Below, in pieces: positions 9,387-18,096 of a DNA stretch of 64,000 bases. Location: contig JACPOC010000058.1 of assembly GCA_016185125.1 (NCBI GenBank), forward strand, positions 24,938 through 88,937, given 5' to 3'. Position numbers and translations under genes: made by a program. The stretch comes from Bacteroidota bacterium (GTDB taxonomy: Bacteria > Bacteroidota > Bacteroidia > B-17B0 > Aurantibacillaceae). The number at the start of each line of letters is the position of its first letter. The first letter of the stretch is position 1. The notes beneath the pieces were generated by a model. That model was not told the origin of the DNA and did not search any database. It saw only the letters and a list, made by a program, of their open reading frames with translations.

Positions 9387-9460
9387 TGCTCCCACCTGGG
9401 CTCGAACCAGGGACCCTCAGATTATGAGTCTGATGCTCTAACCGGCTGAGCTATAAGAGC
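9387..9460 (-). tRNA. tRNA with CAT anticodon (probably tRNA-Met)
   Basis: A 74-nt cloverleaf on the minus strand. The acceptor stem is GCTCTTA/TGGGAGC, the D-arm begins AGCTCAG, the anticodon stem-loop is CAGACTCATAATCTG, and the T-loop is TTCGAGC. CCA is not encoded. A CAT anticodon fits elongator Met or lysidine-modified Ile; the mismatch-free acceptor excludes initiator type only weakly. Confidence 0.9.
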
Positions 9461-9559
9461 GGTTAATTGCCGTAAACGGAGTGCAAAATTAGAAATTTAC
9501 CCCATATTTGCAAAATAAATGCAAAGGAATATCTTTTTTAACTTTGAACAATTTAGGAA

Positions 9560-10189
9560 GTGAAGAACATTAAGAACATAATTTTTGACCTCGGCGGGGT
9601 AATCATTAACCTCGACATCCTTAAAACCATTGATGAATTTAATAAAATTTCTCGAAAAAATTTTCAGGATTTTTATACCCAAGCCGAGCAAACAGAGCTT
9701 TTTAATTTATTTGATAAGGGACAACTTACCCCCGATGAATTTTTTGAAGGCTTAAGAAAAGAAATAAATTTTACCGGGCATGAAGATGAAATGATCTTTG
9801 CCTGGAATGCGATGTTACTTAATGTTCCGGAAAAAAGATTGGATGTTTTAGTAAAAGCCAAACAACAATACAATACTTATTTATTAAGTAATACCAACGA
9901 AGCGCACATTGCCGTATTTGAAAAAAATTTATACCGCGAACACGGCGTTAAAAATTTTGAAGATTATTTTGATAAGGTATATTATTCATGCCGAATGAAT
10001 ATGCGGAAACCCGATCAGGAAATTTTTGAATTTGTGCTTAAGGAAAATGATTTAATTCCCTCAGAAACTATTTTTATTGATGATTCTATTCAGCATGTAA
10101 AAGGTGCCGGCGCTTGCGGAATTAATTCGTATTTGTTACCAAAAAATATGGAGGTAGGCGATCTTTTAACCGAGCTTAAACTTTTTTAA
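9560..10189 (+). CDS. HAD-superfamily hydrolase (phosphatase)
   Basis: A 209-residue HAD subfamily IA phosphatase. Motif I is IIFDLGGVI with the nucleophile Asp at residue 10 (DLG rather than the usual DxD; GGV-type enzymes such as YihX share this). Motif II is LLSNTN, motif III a Lys in NMRKPD, and motif IV IFIDDS. An alpha-helical cap lies after motif I. YihX-like members dephosphorylate sugar phosphates; the real substrate is unknown. The start is GTG at 9560, because motif I begins only six residues later and no ATG is available. It is followed by a strong terminator. Confidence 0.87.
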   Translation: MKNIKNIIFDLGGVIINLDILKTIDEFNKISRKNFQDFYTQAEQTELFNLFDKGQLTPDEFFEGLRKEINFTGHEDEMIFAWNAMLLNVPEKRLDVLVKAKQQYNTYLLSNTNEAHIAVFEKNLYREHGVKNFEDYFDKVYYSCRMNMRKPDQEIFEFVLKENDLIPSETIFIDDSIQHVKGAGACGINSYLLPKNMEVGDLLTELKLF

Positions 10190-10195
10190 ATTAAA

Positions 10196-10219
10196 AAACC
10201 CCGCCATATAGCGGGGTTT
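10196..10219 (+). terminator. Terminator after the HAD hydrolase
   Basis: Perfect 9-bp stem AAACCCCGC (10196-10204) with GCGGGGTTT (10211-10219), loop CATATA. Confidence 0.8.
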
Positions 10220-10236
10220 GAATAAAAATGTTTTCT

Positions 10237-10322
10237 GAAACCTTACGGGGTTTCTAACAATAAGGCCTTACGGAGAGCTAGGTATTTTTTTTAAAATTTG
10301 TAACGCAACCTTACGGGGTTTT
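10237..10322. repeat. Short intergenic repeats with an AACCTTACGGGGTTT core
   Basis: AACCTTACGGGGTTT occurs at about 10239-10253 and again at 10308-10322, with a partial copy (CCTTACGG) near 10266. The first copy folds as GAAACC-ttacg-GGTTTC. They lie between two convergent genes, next to the HAD terminator. Nothing else is seen in the 233-nt gap. Confidence 0.6.
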
Positions 10323-10422
10323 GTTTTCTAAAGTAAAATTACATCAGAAATTTCTCATTTTAATTTCTTTTAGGTAAAGACAAAAATCGAATAGTTAAAA
10401 AGGAGAATTTTATAGCTGAACT

Positions 10423-11187
10423 TTAGCGGATGAAGTTTAAAACAACTTCAAAAAATTCTTTCGGCTTTTCGGCATGCACCCAATGCCCGGCCTCAATGCT
10501 TGTAATAGAACAATTTAAAAAGCGTGCTTTAAAATCATTCAGGTCTTTATCAGTAATATAATTTGATTTTGTTCCTTTAATAACAAGGCATGGAGTGTTG
10601 CTTTTAAACTCGGGAACAGCAAGCCCAATATTATTGTAATTTTTATTAATCACTTTTAAATTAAATCGCCAGTCCATTATATTATTTTCAGCGTCTTTCC
10701 AATAAATATTTTTTAGTAAAAATTGTTTGGTTCCAAAATCTTTAATATGTTCATTGAGTTTAGCTTCGGCTTCTTTACGGGTTTTGATGATAGAAAAATC
10801 TACCGCGTTTAAAGCACTGAGTACTTGCTGATGATGCGGTTCATAAGCTCTTGGAGAAATATCGGCAATAATTATTTTGGAAGCTATATTTGGAAATTTA
10901 AACTCAAAAAACATAACCGTTTTGCCTCCCATACTGTGGCCTAAAAGAATAGGATCTTTTAAAGAATGTTCATCAATAAATTCTTTAAGATCTGCGGCCA
11001 TTACTTCATAATTCCAATCTTCACTCTGCGGCGAAAGCCCGTGATTTCTTTGATCAACAGCAAATACGTTAAAGCCTTGCTCGCCCAATAATTTTGCAAG
11101 CGTGTTCCAATTATCGCTTTGCCCAAACAAGCCGTGTAAAATAATAAGCGGCTGCCCTTGCCCAAATTCTCTGTAAGCCAGTTTCAT
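10423..11187 (-). CDS. Alpha/beta-fold hydrolase (YbfF-like esterase)
   Basis: A 254-residue alpha/beta hydrolase. It has the oxyanion-hole motif LHGLFG (residues 18-23), the nucleophile elbow GHSMGGK with Ser85, and a C-terminal histidine in AGHWVHAEKP. The HGLFGxxxNW pattern matches the YbfF/ABHD11-like acyl esterases. There is no signal peptide, so it should be cytoplasmic. I start at the ATG at 11187: upstream in-frame codons up to 11235 add only a basic, non-conserved tail overlapping the spacer. It lies just downstream of pdxJ in the same direction, probably co-transcribed; the substrate is unknown. Confidence 0.85.
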   Translation of the reverse strand: MKLAYREFGQGQPLIILHGLFGQSDNWNTLAKLLGEQGFNVFAVDQRNHGLSPQSEDWNYEVMAADLKEFIDEHSLKDPILLGHSMGGKTVMFFEFKFPNIASKIIIADISPRAYEPHHQQVLSALNAVDFSIIKTRKEAEAKLNEHIKDFGTKQFLLKNIYWKDAENNIMDWRFNLKVINKNYNNIGLAVPEFKSNTPCLVIKGTKSNYITDKDLNDFKARFLNCSITSIEAGHWVHAEKPKEFFEVVLNFIR

Positions 11188-11254
11188 GTAATTATTTTTT
11201 TTCTTAATTATTCTTAATTTAATTCTACAAATCAACCCATCTACAAATTAATAA

Positions 11255-11971
11255 TTACTTCAATTGCCTTAAATACATTTGCACCGTATTTTCTAATCCT
11301 AAATACAATGCATCGCTTATTAAGGCGTGCCCTATGGAAACCTCTAACAGGCCAGGAATACTTTTTTTAAAAAAAGAAAGATTCTCCAAATTAAGGTCAT
11401 GGCCGGCGTTTATTCCTAAACCTAATGTGTTCGCTAAAACAGCGGCTTCAATAAAAGGCTTAATAGCTTTTTCTTTATTTAATTTAAATGACTTTGCGTA
11501 ATTTTCGGTGTACAATTCTATTCTATGGGTTCCTGTTTGTTTTGCCCCTTCAATCATTTTTTTATCTGCGTCTACAAAAATAGAAGTTCTAATACCAAGC
11601 GCTTTAAAAGCCGAAATAGTTTCTAAAAGAAAATCTTTATGCGAAATTGTATCCCAGCCATGGTTGCTGGTAATTTGCCCTAAAGCATCAGGCACTAAAG
11701 TAACCTGCTGAGGTTTTACTTCCATTATCAAATCAATAAATTTTTTCTCACGCGGATTGCCTTCTATATTTAATTCGGTTTGTACGATTTTTTTAAGCTC
11801 ATAAACATCCTTATAAGTAATGTGCCTTTCATCGGGCCTTGGATGAACTGTAATGCCTTGCGCGCCAAAACGTTCAATATCTTTTGCCGCTTTTATTAAA
11901 TCGGGCACATTTGCACCGCGGGCGTTGCGAAGAGTAGCAATTTTATTTATATTAACACTTAGTTTAACCAT
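11255..11971 (-). CDS. pdxJ: Pyridoxine 5'-phosphate synthase
   Basis: A 238-residue TIM-barrel enzyme that condenses 3-amino-2-oxopropyl phosphate with 1-deoxy-D-xylulose 5-phosphate to make pyridoxine 5'-phosphate, the last ring-forming step of DXP-dependent vitamin B6 synthesis. Family signatures visible are [15 protein letters not shown] at the N-terminus, [19 protein letters not shown] and [11 protein letters not shown]. Length is normal and the ATG start is unambiguous. It lies immediately upstream of the alpha/beta hydrolase and divergent from the CBS-domain gene. Confidence 0.95.
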   Translation of the reverse strand: MVKLSVNINKIATLRNARGANVPDLIKAAKDIERFGAQGITVHPRPDERHITYKDVYELKKIVQTELNIEGNPREKKFIDLIMEVKPQQVTLVPDALGQITSNHGWDTISHKDFLLETISAFKALGIRTSIFVDADKKMIEGAKQTGTHRIELYTENYAKSFKLNKEKAIKPFIEAAVLANTLGLGINAGHDLNLENLSFFKKSIPGLLEVSIGHALISDALYLGLENTVQMYLRQLK

Positions 11972-12024
11972 TTAGTTATTAATTTTTGAATCCTTTTTAA
12001 AAAATAAAAGTAAAACTTATTTAC

Positions 12025-12032
12025 TACATTTG
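12025..12032 (+). promoter_or_regulatory. -7 box (TACATTTG) for the CBS/envelope operon
   Basis: Exact TAnnTTTG match 10 nt before the ATG at 12043, implying a very short leader. No good -33 TTTG is seen. Confidence 0.35.
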
Positions 12033-12042
12033 AGAAAGTAAA

Positions 12043-12705
12043 ATGCTTGTAGGAGATTTAATAACTGATGAGATTCCGCCGTTAAAGATGACGGATACCG
12101 TAGAGATGGCACTTGATTGGATGGAACAATTTAAAGTGTCGCACTTGGCCGTGGTTAATAACCGCGAATTAATTGGCGTTGTATCTGAAACCGATTTAAT
12201 GGATTATGAAAAACCTGATCAACAGATCAGTGCCAGTCAATTGCATTTCCTAAAGCCCATTATTCATCATTACCAGCACACCTACGAACTAGTAAAGTTA
12301 ATGAGCAGCTTAAGCCTTTCCTTAATACCGGTATTAGATGAACAGGAGCTTTATAAAGGTTGTATTACTTTAAAAGGAATTGTGCAAAATTTAAGTAATA
12401 TGACAGCTGTTCAAAATCCGGGCGGCGTTATTGTTTTGGAATTAAACCAAAATGATTATTCGGTTACACAAATTGGCAATATTATAGAGAGTAACGATGC
12501 GAAGATTTTAAGTTTACACGTTTCTTCTCAGCCCGACAGCATGAAAGTAGAGGTTACTATTAAAGTTAACAGAGAAGATCTTTCGGGCATTCTTCAAACA
12601 TTTGCAAGGTACGCTTATACTGTTAAGGCCCATTTTCATCAGGGCGATTACGATAAAGGAATCAACGACAAGCTAAATGAGTTTTTGCATTTCCTCAATA
12701 TTTAA
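12043..12705 (+). CDS. CBS-domain protein (AcuB-like)
   Basis: A 220-residue soluble protein. Residues about 1-120 hold a pair of CBS motifs (for example VSHLAVVNNRELIGVVSETD), which usually bind adenosine nucleotides. Residues 120-200 form an ACT-like beta-alpha unit (GVIVLELNQNDYSVTQIG). No catalytic domain is attached, so a regulatory role is likely, but its target is unknown. It heads the run of envelope genes, and its last 29 nt overlap the start of the Omp85-like gene in another frame, which suggests translational coupling. Confidence 0.82.
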   Translation: MLVGDLITDEIPPLKMTDTVEMALDWMEQFKVSHLAVVNNRELIGVVSETDLMDYEKPDQQISASQLHFLKPIIHHYQHTYELVKLMSSLSLSLIPVLDEQELYKGCITLKGIVQNLSNMTAVQNPGGVIVLELNQNDYSVTQIGNIIESNDAKILSLHVSSQPDSMKVEVTIKVNREDLSGILQTFARYAYTVKAHFHQGDYDKGINDKLNEFLHFLNI

Positions 12706-14104
12706 TAAATATTTATTTCTTGCTTTCTTTTTGTTTCATTTTTGTTTCAGCTATTCGCAAACAGCCGACAGCAGCGTTTTTTATACAATAAACCAAATAA
12801 GTATACAAGGAAACAAAAAAACCAAAGACCGCATTATTTTAAGAGAATTAGCTAACGCGCTAAATGATTCCGTTCAACTTAAAAATGTGGGGTTTTTAAT
12901 TAAGCGAAGCGAGCAGAATATTTTTAATACACAGCTTTTTATTTATGATACAATTTATCCTTCTATTGAGCATGAAAAGAAAACCATTGCTTTAAAGGTT
13001 GTTGTAAAAGAGCGCTGGTATATTTGGCCGGTTCCGGTATTCGAAATTCAAGACAGAAATTTTAATACTTGGTGGCAAACTAAAGACCTCTTCCGAATTA
13101 ATTACGGCTTTGCGTTGGGGTATGAAAATTTTACCGGCGTTAAGGATAGATTAATTATGTTATTTCAAAGAGGTTATTCTGAAAAATATGGCTTTAGTTA
13201 CAGGTTGCCTTATCTTAATAAAAAGCAAACCCTGGGCTTTAATTTGCTTTATGTTTTTGGAAGAAATAACGAAGTCACTTACAAAACAGAAAATAATTTG
13301 CCTTTATTTATCAGGGATTATACTAAATATTTAAGGCGCGAGCATGAAGCAAAAGCAGGCATCATTCATCGCCCCAATTTATATGAGCAAAATACTTTAG
13401 AGGTGGTTTATAAATCATCTTTTGTTGGCGATACGGTAGTAAAACTTAATCCTGATTTTTATGGAAATACATCTAATCGCCTGGCTTATACAAGTTTGCA
13501 ATACCGTTATACGTTTGATAACCGTGATAACAAAGTGTATCCGCTTACCGGCTGGGCACTTGATGCGTGGTTAATAAAAGACGGATTCGATTTTAAACCG
13601 GCTTCTCTTGCAAATCTTTTAAGTTTAACCGCCAGTTTAAGAAAGCATACAAAATTATCAAACCGGTTTTACCTGAGCAATTTAGCGCGCGGAAGAACTT
13701 TAAAACCCGATTACGTATCTTTTAATTTTAATAGGGCCTTAGGTTATTCTGATTTGGTGCGCGGGTATGAATATTATGTAATGGATGGCCAGAGATATGT
13801 ATTAACAACAAATAGTTTACGTTACCAGATTATTAAACCTATGATTTTAGAATCGAAAATATTAAAACGCTTCAAACAATTCAGCACCATTCCGTTTTAT
13901 GCCTTTATTAATGTTTTTTTTGATGCCGCGTATGTAGAAGATCAGTTTTATAAGAGGTCAAATCCATTGAATAACTCGTGGCAATATGGATACGGAGCAG
14001 GGCTTGATCTGATTTCTTATTACGATGTGGTAATGCGCTTTGAATATAGTTTTAACAGGCAGTTGCAAAGCGGTTTTTTCATTCATTTAACATCGGGTTT
14101 TTAG
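12677..14104 (+). CDS. Omp85/BamA-like outer membrane protein with POTRA domain
   Basis: A 475-residue protein with a hydrophobic signal peptide ending near FCFSYSQ. One POTRA-like domain follows (INQISIQGNKKTKDRIILREL), and then about 350 residues of alternating beta-strands ending in a terminal Phe (IHLTSGF), as expected of an outer membrane beta-barrel. It is much shorter than BamA, with one POTRA instead of five, so it is more likely a TamA-like or phospholipase/surface-antigen type (D15 family) protein than the assembly core. Its position between a CBS gene and lpxC-fabZ suits an envelope-biogenesis role. Confidence 0.8.
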   Translation: MSFCISSIFNKYLFLAFFLFHFCFSYSQTADSSVFYTINQISIQGNKKTKDRIILRELANALNDSVQLKNVGFLIKRSEQNIFNTQLFIYDTIYPSIEHEKKTIALKVVVKERWYIWPVPVFEIQDRNFNTWWQTKDLFRINYGFALGYENFTGVKDRLIMLFQRGYSEKYGFSYRLPYLNKKQTLGFNLLYVFGRNNEVTYKTENNLPLFIRDYTKYLRREHEAKAGIIHRPNLYEQNTLEVVYKSSFVGDTVVKLNPDFYGNTSNRLAYTSLQYRYTFDNRDNKVYPLTGWALDAWLIKDGFDFKPASLANLLSLTASLRKHTKLSNRFYLSNLARGRTLKPDYVSFNFNRALGYSDLVRGYEYYVMDGQRYVLTTNSLRYQIIKPMILESKILKRFKQFSTIPFYAFINVFFDAAYVEDQFYKRSNPLNNSWQYGYGAGLDLISYYDVVMRFEYSFNRQLQSGFFIHLTSGF

Positions 14105-14173
14105 TTAAAAGGATGTGTAGAGTGATGTGAGATTAGTAAAATTTATTATATTTACACCTATTCCTATTCTCAA

Positions 14174-15607
14174 ATGAACGAAAAGCAAAGAACCATAAAG
14201 CAAGCTGTTTCTGTAACAGGAGTTGGTTTGCATACAGGAAAACCTGTAACCATTACTTTTAATCCGGCACCCGAAAATCATTGGTATAAATTTCAGCGCA
14301 TGGATGTTGAAGGCCAGCCTATTATTGATGCAGATGCCGATTTGGTGGTAGATACCGCACGCGGCACAACGCTTGAAAAGGATGGGGTGCGGGTTTATAC
14401 CACCGAGCATGTATTAGCGGCTTTGGTAGGCTTAAGCATTGATAATTGCCTCATTCAAATGACGGCTCCCGAAATGCCCATTATGGATGGCAGTTCCTGG
14501 AAATTTATTGAAGCATTGGAAGCGGCAGAAATTCAGGAGCAAGAAGCTTTCAGAGATTATTTTGAATTAACGGAAAACCTTACATACGAAGATCCCATAA
14601 AAAAAGTGGAAATGCTGGCCGTGCCACAGGAAACTTATCGTTGCACAGTTATGGTAGATTACAACAGCGAAGTTCTAGGAACGCAACATGCAGGAATATA
14701 TGCCATCGATCAATTTAAAACTGAAATTTCAAAATGTCGTACTTTTGTTTTTCTTCATGAACTCGAAGCGTTACTGGCGCATAATTTAATTAAAGGTGGA
14801 GATTTAGATAACGCCATTGTTTTGGTAGATAAAGAAGTTCCTAAAGATAAACTCGATCACCTTAAAAAAGTGTTTAATAAAGAACATATTGAAGTTAAGG
14901 GAAAAGGAGTGTTAAATAACACGCAACTTCATTTTTACAACGAACCTGCGCGCCATAAATTACTGGATATTATTGGCGATCTTGCACTGGTAGGTAAACC
15001 ATTGCGTATTCATGTGCTAGCCGCGCGGCCGGGCCATGCCGGAAATATTTCTTTCGCAAAAAAAATAAAGCAACGCATTAAAGATGAGATTATGCGGAAG
15101 AAAAAAAATCTTCACATTCCGTATGATTTAAATAAAACGCCTTTATACGACATCAATCAAATTCAAAAAATACTTCCACACCGTCAGCCATTTTTATTTG
15201 TAGATAAAATTATGGAGATTACCGAAGAGGGAATTATTGGCGTGAAGAATGTAAGCATGAACGAAGAGTTTTTTAAAGGACATTTTCCTGAATCTCCGGT
15301 TTTTCCGGGCGTTCTTCAAATAGAAGCCATGGCACAGGTGGGAGGAATTTTCTCGTTAAGTAAAGTCCCGGATCCTGAAAACTATTTAACTTTTTTCATG
15401 AGTATTGATAAAGTAAAATTTAAAAACCAGGTAATTCCGGGTGATACCATTGTGTTTAAATTGGTGTTACTAACTCCTATCCGAAGAGGAATTGTACACA
15501 TGCGCGGCGAAGCGTTTGTGCGCGATAGGTTAGTAATGGAGGCCGAGATGATGGCTCTTCTATCAAAAGTTAAAAACAAAGAGGTTAAACAAACAGCGGA
15601 AGTTTAA
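14174..15607 (+). CDS. lpxC-fabZ: Bifunctional UDP-3-O-acyl-GlcNAc deacetylase / 3-hydroxyacyl-ACP dehydratase
   Basis: A 477-residue fusion. Residues 1 to about 305 form LpxC, the zinc deacetylase committing UDP-GlcNAc to lipid A; visible are TGVGLHTG near the start and the zinc-ligand motif TTEHVLAAL. Residues about 325-470 form FabZ, a hot-dog dehydratase of fatty acid elongation, with ILPHRQPFLFVDKI and the active-site His and Glu in GHFPESPVFPGVLQIEAMAQ. This fusion is a known trait of Bacteroidota and couples lipid A and phospholipid acyl supply. Only 1 nt separates its stop from lpxA. ATG start, full length. Confidence 0.96.
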   Translation: MNEKQRTIKQAVSVTGVGLHTGKPVTITFNPAPENHWYKFQRMDVEGQPIIDADADLVVDTARGTTLEKDGVRVYTTEHVLAALVGLSIDNCLIQMTAPEMPIMDGSSWKFIEALEAAEIQEQEAFRDYFELTENLTYEDPIKKVEMLAVPQETYRCTVMVDYNSEVLGTQHAGIYAIDQFKTEISKCRTFVFLHELEALLAHNLIKGGDLDNAIVLVDKEVPKDKLDHLKKVFNKEHIEVKGKGVLNNTQLHFYNEPARHKLLDIIGDLALVGKPLRIHVLAARPGHAGNISFAKKIKQRIKDEIMRKKKNLHIPYDLNKTPLYDINQIQKILPHRQPFLFVDKIMEITEEGIIGVKNVSMNEEFFKGHFPESPVFPGVLQIEAMAQVGGIFSLSKVPDPENYLTFFMSIDKVKFKNQVIPGDTIVFKLVLLTPIRRGIVHMRGEAFVRDRLVMEAEMMALLSKVKNKEVKQTAEV

Positions 15608-15608
15608 T

Positions 15609-16382
15609 ATGATTTCAAATCTGGCATACATACATCCCAAAGCAAAAATTGGCCGCAATGTAACTATTGAGCCATTTACTTCGGTTTACGCGGATGTTGA
15701 AATTGGAGATGATTGCTGGATCGGCCCGAATGTTTCTATTATGGACGGAACACGTATTGGAAAAAATAATAAAATATTTCCCGGTGCTGTTCTTGGATCT
15801 ATTCCTCAAGATTTAAAATTTAAGGGCGAGAAAAGTTTAGTGGAAATTGGCGATAATAACTCAATCAGAGAATGTGTTACCATTAACCGCGGAACTGTTG
15901 ACCGCATGACCACTAAAATAGGCAACAATAATTTATTGATGGCTTATACGCATCTTGGGCATGATACTATTTTAGGAAATCATATTATTATAGCTAACAA
16001 CGGCAGTTTGGCCGGACATATTACCATTGAAGATTACGCAATTATAGAAGGCGTTGTGGCAGCGCAACAGTTTGTAAATATTGGGGCGCATTCGTTTATA
16101 GCCGGTGCTTCGCTGGTTCGCAAAAGTGTTCCGCCTTACATTCGTGTTGCGCGTGAACCGCTTCAATTTATTGGTGTAAATACAATTGGATTGGCACGCA
16201 GAGGTTTTGATAAAGATCTGATAAAGCAAATAGAAGATATTTATAGAATAATTTTCGTACGGGGCCACAATATTACTAACGCTTTAGAAATTGTGGAATC
16301 TGAAATGCCTGATTCTGCAGTGAGAAAAGAAATAACTTCCTTTATCAGAAATCAGAAAGACGGCATTGTAAAAGGAATTTGA
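15609..16382 (+). CDS. lpxA: Acyl-ACP--UDP-N-acetylglucosamine O-acyltransferase
   Basis: A 257-residue left-handed beta-helix enzyme catalysing the first step of lipid A synthesis. The N-terminal two thirds show hexapeptide repeats (IGRNVTIEP, VEIGDDCWIGPNVSI, KIGNNN). The catalytic His lies in YTHLGHD, and the C-terminal helical domain has the RRGFDK.LI.QI.DIYRIIF pattern. It is co-transcribed with and directly follows lpxC-fabZ. Normal length. Confidence 0.96.
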   Translation: MISNLAYIHPKAKIGRNVTIEPFTSVYADVEIGDDCWIGPNVSIMDGTRIGKNNKIFPGAVLGSIPQDLKFKGEKSLVEIGDNNSIRECVTINRGTVDRMTTKIGNNNLLMAYTHLGHDTILGNHIIIANNGSLAGHITIEDYAIIEGVVAAQQFVNIGAHSFIAGASLVRKSVPPYIRVAREPLQFIGVNTIGLARRGFDKDLIKQIEDIYRIIFVRGHNITNALEIVESEMPDSAVRKEITSFIRNQKDGIVKGI

Positions 16383-16420
16383 AAATTGACAATTTAAGAA
16401 TTTACGATTGACAATTTAAA

Positions 16421-17068
16421 ATGTATTCAATAAATATTTCACTATCATCTATAGGTAAAAAATTTGGCTCAGAGTGGATCTTCAGAGAACTTTCAGCAGA
16501 AATAAAAGCGGGAGATAAACTTTTTATTTCTGGAGGTAACGGCTCAGGAAAATCAACCCTTCTTCAGGTTATCAGTGGTTTTATAACACCTAACGAAGGC
16601 CGAGTGAGTTATATGCTCGATAATAAAGAGATTGAAACGGATAGTTTAAAAAATTATATTTCACTCGCTTCTCCTTATCTTCAATTAATTGAGGATTTTA
16701 CTTTAACAGAAGCAATAGAACATTCAAAAATATTTAAGCCATTTATAAATAAAATCTCAACTGTTGATGTTTTAGAAATTTTCGAGCTTTCGAACGCAAA
16801 AAATAAATTCATAAAACAATTTTCGAGTGGCATGAAACAAAGGTTAAAACTTGGACTTGCAATATTAGCCGACGCTCCCTTACTTCTTCTGGACGAACCG
16901 GTTTCTAATTTGGATAAGAACGCAATCATGTGGTATAAGAGTTTAATTCAAACTTATGCTTCTCATCGAACTGTTATTGTTTGCTCTAATAACATTGATG
17001 ACGAACATTTTTTTTGCACCAGCCAACTAAATCTTGCTGATTATAAAGCAAAAAAGTCCGCTGTGTAG
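16421..17068 (+). CDS. Stand-alone ABC transporter ATP-binding protein
   Basis: A 215-residue ATPase domain with Walker A GGNGSGKSTL, signature FSSGMKQRLKL, Walker B LLLLDEP and a Q-loop region. No permease gene is adjacent. Position after lpxA suggests an envelope-related function, but the transported substrate or partner is unknown. The C-terminus is short, and its stop codon lies within the loop of the bidirectional terminator. Confidence 0.88.
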   Translation: MYSINISLSSIGKKFGSEWIFRELSAEIKAGDKLFISGGNGSGKSTLLQVISGFITPNEGRVSYMLDNKEIETDSLKNYISLASPYLQLIEDFTLTEAIEHSKIFKPFINKISTVDVLEIFELSNAKNKFIKQFSSGMKQRLKLGLAILADAPLLLLDEPVSNLDKNAIMWYKSLIQTYASHRTVIVCSNNIDDEHFFCTSQLNLADYKAKKSAV

Positions 17069-17080
17069 CGGACTTTATCT
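17053..17080. terminator. Bidirectional terminator overlapping the ABC gene stop
   Basis: Perfect 9-bp stem AAAGTCCGC (17053-17061) with GCGGACTTT (17068-17076), loop TGTGTA. It lies between two convergent genes; the stop codon (17066-17068) is within the hairpin. Confidence 0.85.
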
Positions 17081-17099
17081 TTTTATCTAAAAATTACTT

Positions 17100-18044
17100 T
17101 TATTTAGAAATGATGAGTTTTTCAGTTGATGTTTTTGACTCAGAACTCATTCTAACAAAATAAGTTCCGGCGGGAAGTGTGCCCAGCTCTAACTTAATTT
17201 TTTCTTCTGACAGTGTGCTTTTTGTTAATACAACTGCGCCTAAAATATTAATAACCTCAATTTTAGTTATGCTTAATAAACTAGGCTCAATAGTTACTAA
17301 CCCATCGTTGCTTGGGTTTGGATATAGTTTAAATTTGGCTCTAAGATCGTGTGTTAAGGTATTAAGGCCTACAACAATAGAAGCACTTCCGTTAAAAATA
17401 ACCGTATCAATTCTAAAAGTTCCTACGGAGCCCTCACTATCATAAGCATAAAAACGGAAAGTCATAGGAGTAGTTTGGTTGCTATAGGAAGCCCCCGGAG
17501 TTACAGTGCAACCTTTTACCTGTTTACCCGTAGCAAGGGTATAAGAGTCCATAGCCCAGAAAAAAACATCCGTGGCAACCACAGCAAGATTGGTGTTGCT
17601 ATTAACGCTGGCTGGTAAATTTACCGCGTAAGAATCAGCGTTTCCGCGTAAGGCCCAATGACGAGGACCGGTAGTAGAACGTACCATATTAAAAGTAATA
17701 GAGTTAATGGTAACCGATGAATTGTTTGATGGAGTTAAAGTTACCCCATAATATTGCCCCGGATTTAAGGAGCCGGTAAAAGTAGCATCGTCGCCATTGG
17801 TTGCCCCGGGTCCCCAGCCGCTGAAAGAAAATGCGCCGCTAGTTGATGGTACGGAGGAAGTGCCCACCGCCGAAAAAGAACCGAATGTTAATCCGGGTGC
17901 TGTTGGCGGAGGAGTTGGGTCGGTTGTTCCTGTATTTGCTGTTCCTGAAGTTACTCCTGTAAAAGGATACATACCGCTAAAACTTTGTGAAGCGCCGTTA
18001 AGACCAGCTACAACAAGTGTACATAAAAGTAATTTTTTAATCAT
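17100..18044 (-). CDS. Exported protein of unknown function with T9SS type A sorting domain
   Basis: A 314-residue protein. It starts with a signal peptide (MIKKLLLCTLVVAGLNGASQ), followed by a Thr/Pro/Gly-rich beta-sandwich region of about 200 residues (PGQYYGVTLTPSNNSSVTIN) that I do not recognise. It ends in a T9SS type A domain (KLYPNPSNDGLVTIEP ... STEKLIISK). It should be secreted through T9SS and held on the surface or released. No catalytic motif is visible. Confidence 0.82.
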   Translation of the reverse strand: MIKKLLLCTLVVAGLNGASQSFSGMYPFTGVTSGTANTGTTDPTPPPTAPGLTFGSFSAVGTSSVPSTSGAFSFSGWGPGATNGDDATFTGSLNPGQYYGVTLTPSNNSSVTINSITFNMVRSTTGPRHWALRGNADSYAVNLPASVNSNTNLAVVATDVFFWAMDSYTLATGKQVKGCTVTPGASYSNQTTPMTFRFYAYDSEGSVGTFRIDTVIFNGSASIVVGLNTLTHDLRAKFKLYPNPSNDGLVTIEPSLLSITKIEVINILGAVVLTKSTLSEEKIKLELGTLPAGTYFVRMSSESKTSTEKLIISK

Positions 18045-18068
18045 GGGTATATTGTTTTAAATTTACTC

Positions 18069-18076
18069 CAAATTTA
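18069..18076 (-). promoter_or_regulatory. -7 box (TAAATTTG) for the 18044 gene
   Basis: The minus strand reads TAAATTTG, an exact TAnnTTTG match 24 nt before the start codon. No well-spaced -33 box is visible. Confidence 0.35.
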
Positions 18077-18096
18077 GGCATTAGAAGTCAAATTAC

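Noticed and set aside
14105..14410. Open frame of 101 codons on the minus strand near the lpxC-fabZ start
   Set aside because: It is antisense to the conserved LpxC N-terminus, which is fully supported by motifs.
16421..17068. ABC ATPase as part of an LPS exporter with lpxA
   Set aside because: No permease lies nearby and no substrate-specific motif is visible; position alone is not enough.
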